The position numbers and the translations under genes are program-made. A DNA stretch of 64,000 nucleotides from positions 50,298-114,297 of the forward strand of contig JAAYJC010000013.1 of assembly GCA_012523085.1 (NCBI GenBank), given 5' to 3'. The notes under the pieces are model-generated. The model was given only the letters and a program-made list of their open reading frames with translations, did not search any database and was not told where the DNA came from. Source of the stretch: Clostridiales bacterium (GTDB taxonomy: Bacteria > Bacillota > Clostridia > Oscillospirales > Oscillospiraceae). This document shows, one piece after another, positions 34,699 to 42,178 of the stretch. Each line of letters starts with the position of its first letter. Within the stretch, counting starts at the first letter, position 1.

Positions 34699-34737
34699 AC
34701 GGTAAAATACATGAAATGAAGAGATTTAGTAGGAAAT

Positions 34738-35655
34738 ATGCAGATATCGGCGATTATCAAACAAATGACGGTGCTTTTTCTTGTTTTATCGGTTGGTTAC
34801 AGCGCAAATAAGCTCAAGGTTATGTCGGGCGCATCCAACAGCCTGCTGAGCAAAATGGTAATGAACATTACTATGCCCTGCACGATCCTCAGTTCTGTCA
34901 TGAGCGGCGAGGTGACAATGACGGAAAATGAGGCCTTGTTTTTCGGGCTGATGATTTTATGCACCTTTGTCATTGCGTCTATTTTGATTATACCGGTTCC
35001 GTACCTGATAAAAGCACCGGCGGCTGATAAGGGCCTGTATCGGTTTTTGATTGCCTTCGGCAATGTTGGTTTTATGGGGTTTCCGGTTACCTACTCTATT
35101 TTCGGCCAGGCGTCTGTGTTTTATGTTGCATTGTTTAATATCCCATTTACGATTATTGCATTTTCTGTCGGCATTGTTATGGTGGCTGGAAAAAAAGGGA
35201 GAATCGATCTGAAGCTGTTTATAAACCCCTCATTGATTGCCTCGATTGCTGCGATTATGCTCTTTGCGCTAAAAATAGAAACGCCTGTTGTTATTGCGGA
35301 AACAGCCGATCTTTTGGGCCGGGTGACTACGCCGGCTGCGATGCTGATCATCGGTTCAACGCTCGCATCAATCCCAGTCAAGAAAGTTTTCAGTCAGTGG
35401 CGGTTGTATCCGGTGACGCTCTTGAAGCTGATTGTCGTACCTATCATCACATGGGCTGTTTTAAGGCTATTCATAAGAAACGACCTTATGCTTGGTATTC
35501 TGGTCGTGTTGTCGGGCATGCCGACGGCGACCGCTGCGACTATGATCGCACTGGAATACGGGGGAAATGATCGACTTGCCTCAACGGGTGTGTTCATCAC
35601 GACACTTTTTTCTGTCGTAACAATTCCGGCTTTGATGTTTTTGCTGTTTACATAA
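34738..35655 (+). CDS. AEC-family transporter (auxin efflux carrier-like)
   Basis: A 305-residue integral membrane protein with about ten hydrophobic helices arranged in two halves. Features include NKLKVMSGASNSLLSKMV and MPCTILSS near residue 45 and FGNVGFMGFPVT near 105, and the C-terminal GMPTATAATMIALEYGG. Bacterial members move malate, other carboxylates or related organic anions. The gene stands alone behind a consensus promoter. Placed next to the molybdenum oxidoreductase it could export or import a carboxylate of the pathway, an inference only. Confidence 0.88.
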   Translation: MQISAIIKQMTVLFLVLSVGYSANKLKVMSGASNSLLSKMVMNITMPCTILSSVMSGEVTMTENEALFFGLMILCTFVIASILIIPVPYLIKAPAADKGLYRFLIAFGNVGFMGFPVTYSIFGQASVFYVALFNIPFTIIAFSVGIVMVAGKKGRIDLKLFINPSLIASIAAIMLFALKIETPVVIAETADLLGRVTTPAAMLIIGSTLASIPVKKVFSQWRLYPVTLLKLIVVPIITWAVLRLFIRNDLMLGILVVLSGMPTATAATMIALEYGGNDRLASTGVFITTLFSVVTIPALMFLLFT

Positions 35656-35658
35656 CTA

Positions 35659-35692
35659 ATACTGTTCTACACCTTTAATGGTGAATAGTAAT
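35659..35692 (+). repeat. Imperfect hairpin of the TACTGTTC type
   Basis: TACTGTTCTACACC (35659-35672) pairs with GGTGAATAGTA (35679-35689) with a two-base bulge and one wobble, just after the AEC transporter stop. Related to 29688-29726 and 1757-1785. Confidence 0.4.
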
Positions 35693-35799
35693 ATATATCT
35701 GCAGCATAGATTAAACTTACAGTCAATAATGAGATCAAATCATGATTTATCGGCTCAGGATATACTGGGAATGCTATAAACACTCTTTGAAAGTCGAGC

Positions 35800-35848
35800 T
35801 AAAGCGGTGATGCTTTACATGGACAACATTTAAGCGATATGTTAAAAT
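35800..35848 (+). promoter_or_regulatory. Promoter and possible operator of the aldehyde oxidoreductase gene
   Basis: TGGACA at 35820-35825 and TAAAAT at 35843-35848 are 17 bases apart. A 6-bp inverted repeat, TAAAGC (35800-35805) with GCTTTA (35812-35817), lies directly upstream of the -35 box. The same TGGACA -35 hexamer is used at 42103 before glycyl radical enzyme 2. Confidence 0.45.
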
Positions 35849-35893
35849 CAACCTAGAATCTATGAACCGACGGATATACGAGGAGGTATGGAA

Positions 35894-38779
35894 TTGAAAA
35901 TAACCAAGATGTGGCTGAACATCAACGGCGCAGACAGAATGGTCTTATGCGATCCCGAAAAAGATACGCTGGCTGTGCTGATTCGCAGGATCGGGCTTAC
36001 GGGCACAAAGGTTGGCTGTGGAACAGGCGTTTGCGGAGCCTGTTCAGTTATCTTAAACGGTAAGGTCGTGCGTGCCTGCGTCAGGAAAATGAAAACAGTA
36101 GAAGAATACAGCACGATCCTGACCATCGAAGGCATAGGGACGCCCCGAAATCTGCATCCGCTGCAGCAAGCCTGGATATATCACGGTGCGGTGCAATGCG
36201 GCTTTTGTACACCCGGATTTATCGTGTCCGCTTATACACTGCTTCAGGAAAACCCGGATCCGACCCGCGAGATGGTACGCGACTGGTTCAGGCGAAATCG
36301 CAACATTTGCCGCTGCACAGGTTACAAGCCCCTTGTGGACGCCGTTATGTCGGCAGCCAAGGTCATGCGCGGGGAGGGGACCATGGCGGACATTACTTAT
36401 AAAGAACCCGCAGACAAGGCGTATTACGGTACAGCCGTGCCGAGACCTTCCGCTTTACCGAAGGTGACCGGACTGTGCGATTACGGCGACGATCTTGCCG
36501 AGAAAATGCCAAGCGGCACTTTACATTTGGCCATTGTCCAGCCGAAAATTGCGCATCACGCGAACATCCTGAGCGTTGATACGTCTGAGGCTGAAAAAAT
36601 GCCGGGCGTTGTCCGTGTTTTGACTGCAAAGGATGTACAGGGCAGCAATAACCTAGGCGGATATAGCAGTCATTTGAGAAACGAGGTTGAGTTTACAACA
36701 CAGGAGATCCTCGCTTCAAAGAAAATCAGCCGATACGGCGACGTTGTGGCGCTTGTCGTTGCCGACACCCAAGAAAATGCAAGAGAAGCCGCGAAAAAGG
36801 TAAAAGTTGGAATTGAACAGCTTCCGGAGTATTTAAACTACTTGGATGCTGTCGTTCCGGGCGCCGTTTCCGTGCAGAACGGACCCAACCAGTTTATTAA
36901 ACAACCGCTATTCAAGGGTGATTATAAGAACATAGAAACTCTGATCGAGGATTCGAATTATTCCGTATCCGGTAGCTTTCACAGCACACGCGAGCCGCAC
37001 CTTTCCATCGAGGGCGACGTCGTTCAGGCCTATTGGGGAATCGATGACATGCTTACGATTCAATGTAAGGCGCAGGGGATCACAATGGCGAGGTTTATGA
37101 TGGCAGGAGGGATCGGTTTGCCACCCGACAAAATCCGGATCATCACTAACCCGACCGGCGGCTCCTTTGGTTGGTCAATGGCGCCCGGTTCCTACGCTCT
37201 GGCGGCCGTGGCTGCAATGGCGACCGGAATGCCTGTCTCACTTTCGCTGTCATATGAAGAGCATATGCATTTTAGCGGCAAACGCTCGCCATCTTATTCC
37301 AATGCCTCCATCGCTTGTGATAAGGACGGAAAAATAACCGCTCTGCAGTATGATATCGGCGTCGAGATCGGACCATATACCTCCTTTGCCGAACCGATAA
37401 TGCAGCGCCTTGTCATTTATTTCGGCTGGCCGTACAGCATCCCGAACATCGCGGGGCTTGGACGCGCTGCCCTGTCAAACCATAACTACTGCGCCACCTA
37501 CCGGGGCTTCGGCTCGCCCCAGGTGTTTACCGCATCTGAGGCGATTATCGACATGCTGGCTGAAAAAGCAGGCATTGATCCCTTTGATTTTCGATATATC
37601 AATATCGGGCGCAAGGGTGATATCGCACCCACCGGTTATCCTTACCGGGAGATATCGGTGGAACGCCTGATGGATGAAATGCGCCCGCTGTACAAGGCTG
37701 CGACTGCAAGGGCAAAAGCCGGGGATACACCCGAAAAACGGCGCGGTGTCGGCCTGGCCTTCGGTGGCTATAACTGCTCTTCCGGCAATATGGATAACGC
37801 CGGATGTAAGCTGGAATTGAATCCTGACGGATCGGTCAGCGTCTACAACACCTGGGAAGATATCGGACAGGGTGGAGATATCGGCACCGTCATGGTTGTG
37901 CTCGAGGCGTTAAAGCCTCTCGGCCTGACCCCGGAACAGGTGAAAGTCCGCACCAATGACTCGAAAACCTGCCCGGACAGCGGTCCGGCTGCAGGCAGCC
38001 GTTCGCATATGATGAACGGACTTGCCACGATTGAGACAGCGAAGATCATGCTGAAAGCCATGCTCAAGGAAGACGGAAGCTTCAGAACCTATGATGAGAT
38101 GAAGATCGAGGGCTTGTCAACCGTGTTTGAGGCAACCTATTCCAATACGGCAATCGAAGGGCTCTGTGAGCTCAACGCCGATACCGGGGTTGGCGATCCG
38201 CTTCCGACTTATATGTACGCATTTTATATGGCTGAGGTGGAGGTCGATACGGCAACCGGAAAGCCGACTGTGCTCGGCATCACTTGCGTTTGCGATGTGG
38301 GCAATGTCGGTAATATTGATGCGGTGCTTGGTCAGGGGTACGGCGGCATATCACACGCAATCGGCTTTGCGCTGACAGAGGATTACGACGATGTGAAAAA
38401 GCATACGAATATTGCTGCAGCCGGAATTCCGACCATTGATATGATTCCCGACCATATTGATATTCGGTTTATCGACCATCCGAGGGCGTATACGCCGTTC
38501 GGCTCCTCCGGTTGTTCGGAAATGTTCCAATCGGGGGATCATGTCGCTGTGATCAATGCGATTTACAACGCTTGCGGTGTTCGCATTTATGAACTGCCCG
38601 CATCACCGCAAAAAGTGAAAGAGGGACTTGATACTCTTGCTGCTGGCAAAACGATAGAGCCGCCTGCACCTTATTTCCTGGGCTCGGATTTCTTCGATAC
38701 CATCGAGGACATTGAGGCTAATCCGGTCGAAGGCAAAAGGAAAGGCTATTCCGGACCTGCGGAAACAACAATCATGTAA
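35894..38779 (+). CDS. Molybdopterin aldehyde oxidoreductase (xanthine oxidase family), fused [2Fe-2S] and Mo subunits
   Basis: A 961-residue enzyme of the Desulfovibrio-type aldehyde oxidoreductase layout. Residues ~1-155 hold a plant-type [2Fe-2S] cluster (CGTGVCGACSV) and a second one (CGFCTPGF, CRCTGY). The rest is the molybdopterin-cytosine-dinucleotide domain with GGSFGW, TYRGFGSPQ and a C-terminal GSSGCSEM glutamate segment. No FAD domain. It hydroxylates aldehydes or N-heterocycles with water. AGGAGG at 35881 is only one base from the first ATG (35888) but seven from TTG at 35894, so TTG giving MKITKMWLNING is preferred. Its likely redox partners are the next two genes. Confidence 0.9.
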   Translation: MKITKMWLNINGADRMVLCDPEKDTLAVLIRRIGLTGTKVGCGTGVCGACSVILNGKVVRACVRKMKTVEEYSTILTIEGIGTPRNLHPLQQAWIYHGAVQCGFCTPGFIVSAYTLLQENPDPTREMVRDWFRRNRNICRCTGYKPLVDAVMSAAKVMRGEGTMADITYKEPADKAYYGTAVPRPSALPKVTGLCDYGDDLAEKMPSGTLHLAIVQPKIAHHANILSVDTSEAEKMPGVVRVLTAKDVQGSNNLGGYSSHLRNEVEFTTQEILASKKISRYGDVVALVVADTQENAREAAKKVKVGIEQLPEYLNYLDAVVPGAVSVQNGPNQFIKQPLFKGDYKNIETLIEDSNYSVSGSFHSTREPHLSIEGDVVQAYWGIDDMLTIQCKAQGITMARFMMAGGIGLPPDKIRIITNPTGGSFGWSMAPGSYALAAVAAMATGMPVSLSLSYEEHMHFSGKRSPSYSNASIACDKDGKITALQYDIGVEIGPYTSFAEPIMQRLVIYFGWPYSIPNIAGLGRAALSNHNYCATYRGFGSPQVFTASEAIIDMLAEKAGIDPFDFRYINIGRKGDIAPTGYPYREISVERLMDEMRPLYKAATARAKAGDTPEKRRGVGLAFGGYNCSSGNMDNAGCKLELNPDGSVSVYNTWEDIGQGGDIGTVMVVLEALKPLGLTPEQVKVRTNDSKTCPDSGPAAGSRSHMMNGLATIETAKIMLKAMLKEDGSFRTYDEMKIEGLSTVFEATYSNTAIEGLCELNADTGVGDPLPTYMYAFYMAEVEVDTATGKPTVLGITCVCDVGNVGNIDAVLGQGYGGISHAIGFALTEDYDDVKKHTNIAAAGIPTIDMIPDHIDIRFIDHPRAYTPFGSSGCSEMFQSGDHVAVINAIYNACGVRIYELPASPQKVKEGLDTLAAGKTIEPPAPYFLGSDFFDTIEDIEANPVEGKRKGYSGPAETTIM

Positions 38780-38794
38780 ACAAGTGGCAAGGCG

Positions 38795-38829
38795 CAGGGA
38801 GAAAGGTCGTCAATAGACCTTTCTCCCTG
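38795..38829 (+). terminator. Terminator-like hairpin after the aldehyde oxidoreductase
   Basis: A perfect 14-bp stem, CAGGGAGAAAGGTC (38795-38808) and GACCTTTCTCCCTG (38816-38829), followed only by TTGATT. It may give partial termination before the next gene. Confidence 0.6.
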
Positions 38830-38943
38830 TTGATTCAGTAGCGTTTAATGTAAAGTTAGATATTTTAATATAGTTAAATAGGCAGAAAAATACAAAGGAA
38901 ACTGGTAAAGCTATATAGATTTACAGATGATCGGGGTGATCAT

Positions 38944-41118
38944 ATGACCTCCTATAAGGAAATAGCCTCAGCCTGCACGCGAGGAGAAGTACCTGCGTGC
39001 GCTGCGGCCTGTCCGTTCAAGCTGGAGATCAGGAATATTATGTCGCGCCTGCAAAGAGGCGGATTTGATGCGGCCTACAGGCTGCTGAGGGATGCGATGG
39101 TCTTCCCGGAGACGGCGGTGAAACTGTGCTCTTCACCGTGCGAGGCGTTTTGCGAGCGCCGAGATGTTGATGAAGCCGTTGGGTTGAACCGGCTTGAACA
39201 GGCGGTGATCACGCATGCAAAAAAGAAGGAGCCGTTACGATTAAACGTTCCGCCGAAGCAACAAACCGTTGCGGTGATCGGAGCGGGTATCAGTGGCCTT
39301 GCCTGTGCACAGCGGCTTGCTTCCCGGAGATATAAGGTCATCGTGTATGAAAAAACCGACAGGCTGGGCGGAAGTCTATGGGAGCGGTTTCCGAACGGAT
39401 CATTTTTAGATGATATTTTACTTCAGTTTAAATATACAGACTGCCGGTTTTGCCTATCTTGTCCGGTAGAATCTCTGGACGACATTTCGGCGGACGCCGT
39501 TTATGTGGCGACGGGAGCGGGCGGCAAAGATTTCAGAAAACCCGGAAACGGCGTTTTTATCGGCGGGAGTATTACTGGTGCGGACCATGCGCATGCGTTA
39601 AAACAGGGGATAGACGCGGCCAATCAGATCGAATCATATATAAAAACGGGCAGGAGACCCGAAACGGAGACGGAAGAATCAGAAAAACCCGTTAACAGGC
39701 CGGATCCTATGCTGTTAAAGCCGATCGGCCCAATCAGACCCTCAGGTGACGGGTATACGCCGGAGGAAGCAGTTGCGGAGGCAAAGCGATGTATCCTGTG
39801 CGACTGCGATATCTGTCTGCGGCGCTGCCCATTAATTAGTTATTTCAGGCGGTTCCCCAAGCAGATTGCCGAAGAAGTCGAGGGAACGGTACATCCGCTG
39901 GATGTGTTCAAAAACAGACTGGCCACACGAATGGTAGCCAGCTGTGACAGCTGCGGTATTTGCAAGGATGTCTGTCCGCAGGGTGTGGACGTCAAAAGCA
40001 TCATCATGGACGCCAGAAGGGAAATGGTATCAAAGGGGGATATGCCGAAGGTTTTTTCGGATTTCTGGCTGAATGATATGGAACATGCGGAAACCTTTTC
40101 GGTGCTGAAGCTTCCGGAAGAAGAAAATATGTGCCGATATTTGTTCTTTCCCGGTTGTCAGCTCGGAGCGAGCGATCCAAGATATGTGACCGAAACATAT
40201 GCGCGGCTGCTCGACCGGTATCCTGATACTGCGATCCTTTTTGACTGCTGCGGTGCACCGGCCTTCTGGGCCGGAGACGAGGCTGCTCATACAAAAAAAA
40301 CAGAGAAACTGAATGAAATCTGGCAGAATCTCAAGCGCCCTATACCCATAACAGCCTGCCCGACCTGTGCGGAGATGCTGCGCAGGTTTCTGCCCGGCTG
40401 CACACCCCAATCCCTGTACACCCTCGATCTCGGCGACGCTTTGATGACGGGGGAAGAGATGACCATCAGCGTATTTGACCCTTGCTCCTCGCGTTTTGAC
40501 CATAGCGCACAGGAGGCGGTCAGAGGAATTCTGACCGATGCGGGGTATGGTATGGTGCCCTTGCTTTATGAAAAAGAAGATACGCTCTGTTGCGGATGGG
40601 GCGGACAATATATGATCGCCAATCCAACAATGTCAAAATCGGTAATTGAGGACAGGGTTGCACAATCTGAGTTTACCTATGTCACCTACTGCACGAACTG
40701 CCGCGATACTTTCGCGCAAAGCGGCAAGCCGGTTTTTCATATACTGGACATTCTGCTGGGTTTGAACAGCGCCGATAAAGAGCCACCGACGCTAACAGCG
40801 CGGCGGGAAAACAGGGAACAGGTGAAAAAGATGCTGATCGGAGAAGCGCCGGTCGCCGACGAAGGTGACGGGACTGTATTATTTATCGAACAGCAATTGG
40901 CTGAAAAGCTCAGCCGCGACTGGATTTTGGAAAGCGATATTAAAAAAGTCGTATCAGACTGCGAGAAAACCGGCCGTAAACTATATGACATTAAAACTGA
41001 CTGTTTCATCGGGCACAAAAAGATCGGTAACTTAACGTACTGGGTCGTCTACAGACCGGAAGAAAAGGGCTATCGGCTGTTAAACGCCTATTGCCATAGA
41101 ATGGACGTTCTGGAGTAA
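38944..41118 (+). CDS. Fe-S flavoprotein with two CCG domains (partner of the aldehyde oxidoreductase)
   Basis: A 724-residue electron-transfer protein. Order: N-terminal dicluster-binding region (CAAACPF, CSSPCEAFC), FAD motif VAVIGAGISGLACA near residue 112, a ferredoxin domain (CILCDCDICLRRCP and CDSCGICKDVCP) around residues 285-345, then two CCG domains like HdrB/HdrD (FPGCQLG...DCCGAP and DPCSS...LCCGWGG). The last 100 residues are unassigned. Such proteins recur beside molybdenum aldehyde oxidoreductases in anaerobes and probably shuttle their electrons. The gene has no membrane segments. The small redox protein follows within 25 bases. Confidence 0.8.
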   Translation: MTSYKEIASACTRGEVPACAAACPFKLEIRNIMSRLQRGGFDAAYRLLRDAMVFPETAVKLCSSPCEAFCERRDVDEAVGLNRLEQAVITHAKKKEPLRLNVPPKQQTVAVIGAGISGLACAQRLASRRYKVIVYEKTDRLGGSLWERFPNGSFLDDILLQFKYTDCRFCLSCPVESLDDISADAVYVATGAGGKDFRKPGNGVFIGGSITGADHAHALKQGIDAANQIESYIKTGRRPETETEESEKPVNRPDPMLLKPIGPIRPSGDGYTPEEAVAEAKRCILCDCDICLRRCPLISYFRRFPKQIAEEVEGTVHPLDVFKNRLATRMVASCDSCGICKDVCPQGVDVKSIIMDARREMVSKGDMPKVFSDFWLNDMEHAETFSVLKLPEEENMCRYLFFPGCQLGASDPRYVTETYARLLDRYPDTAILFDCCGAPAFWAGDEAAHTKKTEKLNEIWQNLKRPIPITACPTCAEMLRRFLPGCTPQSLYTLDLGDALMTGEEMTISVFDPCSSRFDHSAQEAVRGILTDAGYGMVPLLYEKEDTLCCGWGGQYMIANPTMSKSVIEDRVAQSEFTYVTYCTNCRDTFAQSGKPVFHILDILLGLNSADKEPPTLTARRENREQVKKMLIGEAPVADEGDGTVLFIEQQLAEKLSRDWILESDIKKVVSDCEKTGRKLYDIKTDCFIGHKKIGNLTYWVVYRPEEKGYRLLNAYCHRMDVLE

Positions 41119-41140
41119 CATATATCATATGAGGAGGGCA

Positions 41141-41362
41141 ATGGAATTTCAGAATTTCATTGAGCGTATTATGAGCGAAGAAAACCTGATCTGTCAATGC
41201 TGCCGGGTGCCTCTGGAAAAACGCAAGGCTGCCTTTAAATACATGGATTTTGATTTTTACCATGAGCTTCCCACTTGTCCGAAATGCGGCCAGGTCTATA
41301 TTTCGGAGGAACTGGCTAAAGGCAGAATGGCGGAGGTCGAAATGAACCTAGAGGATAAATAA
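41141..41362 (+). CDS. Small redox protein with two CxxC pairs
   Basis: A 73-residue protein with CQCC near residue 15 and CPKCGQVY near residue 43, a rubredoxin/zinc-ribbon-like arrangement. From memory it resembles the small redox proteins (DVU_1557 or CLJU_RS11820 families) encoded beside molybdenum aldehyde oxidoreductases, which fits its place as third gene after 35894 and 38944. AGGAGG lies three bases before the ATG at 41141; a frame from 41129 would run across that site. Likely an electron carrier or a metal-binding assembly factor. Confidence 0.7.
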   Translation: MEFQNFIERIMSEENLICQCCRVPLEKRKAAFKYMDFDFYHELPTCPKCGQVYISEELAKGRMAEVEMNLEDK

Positions 41363-41365
41363 AAC

Positions 41366-41418
41366 AAAAAGGGCATCATGCTGTGAAGAAAGGATGCAGC
41401 AAGATGCCCCTTTGTTAT
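41366..41418 (+). terminator. Terminator after the small redox protein
   Basis: AAAAAGGGCATC (about 41369) pairs with GATGCCCCTTTGT (about 41404-41416) around an inner TGCTG...GCAG stem, then TTAT. It closes the aldehyde oxidoreductase unit. Confidence 0.65.
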
Positions 41419-41560
41419 AAGGATGATATTGTTTTTCAGCATAAAGTAATATATGATAGGTCTATGAATATGATCGGAATATCACAGGACCGGCAATGAA
41501 CCGATTGTTGAAAATGTCAAAAGAACGGTTGAGCTTGGTAAATAAGCTTGAAGTGTAAAA

Positions 41561-42034
41561 ATGAAAAAGGAAGTGTACTACAATATGTTTTTGAACAACG
41601 AAGGCGAATATGGGAAGTATATCGTTCAGGATTTGCATGAACCTGATATGGGCTCGGAGGAATTTACAGCCATGTACCGGAAATTCTCAAATCGAATCCT
41701 CTGGATTGACAACAATGTCGTTCCGGGTGCGTTTCAGATGAATACTGCCTGGTATTACGCTGTTCCGGAAAGAGATCCTGTTTTTGAAGAGCATGTCCAT
41801 GAATATGACGAACTGATCGGGTTTATCGGTAGCAACCCTGAAGATAAGCATGATCTGGGCGCTGTTATTGAGCTTGAGCTCAACGGTGAGAAGCACACGC
41901 TTACGAAGTCATCGATGATTTTTGTCCCGGCAGGGATGAGCCATATGCCGTTGAGCATCAAGAAGGTTGACCGGCCAATCTTCCATTTTTCTATCGTGAC
42001 CGGCCCGGAGTATATCGGAGGCGCTTATAAATAA
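41561..42034 (+). CDS. Single-domain cupin protein
   Basis: A 157-residue cupin with probable metal ligands in EEHVHEYDELIGFIG, followed by SNPEDKHDL and IFVPAGMSHMPL. The pattern repeats both halves of the two-domain cupin at 8769-9620 and aligns best with its second half. The first ATG (41561) has no clear site; an ATG at 41585 has AAGGAAG eleven bases upstream, so the protein may be eight residues shorter. It lies just upstream of glycyl radical enzyme 2. Function unknown; the repeated association with these pathways suggests a role on a shared type of intermediate. Confidence 0.75.
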   Translation: MKKEVYYNMFLNNEGEYGKYIVQDLHEPDMGSEEFTAMYRKFSNRILWIDNNVVPGAFQMNTAWYYAVPERDPVFEEHVHEYDELIGFIGSNPEDKHDLGAVIELELNGEKHTLTKSSMIFVPAGMSHMPLSIKKVDRPIFHFSIVTGPEYIGGAYK

Positions 42035-42040
42035 CAGGCT

Positions 42041-42062
42041 TATGTAACCTTCATGTTACATA
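42041..42062 (+). repeat. Small perfect hairpin
   Basis: TATGTAAC (42041-42048) and GTTACATA (42055-42062) with a six-base loop, seven bases after the cupin stop. There is no T run; could be an operator or weak processing site before the promoter at 42103. Confidence 0.35.
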
Positions 42063-42102
42063 GTGTGAGCGGGAATTCTGCAGTAAGGATGAAACTTCTG
42101 TA

Positions 42103-42131
42103 TGGACACGGCAAGAGGCAGATAGTATAAT
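42103..42131 (+). promoter_or_regulatory. Promoter of glycyl radical enzyme 2
   Basis: TGGACA at 42103-42108 and TATAAT at 42126-42131 with a 17-base spacer, about 48 bases upstream of the start codon. Shares its -35 hexamer with the promoter at 35820. Confidence 0.6.
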
Positions 42132-42178
42132 ATATATATATGAGTTATTGGAATTAAATGAAATTTGGAGGGATATTC

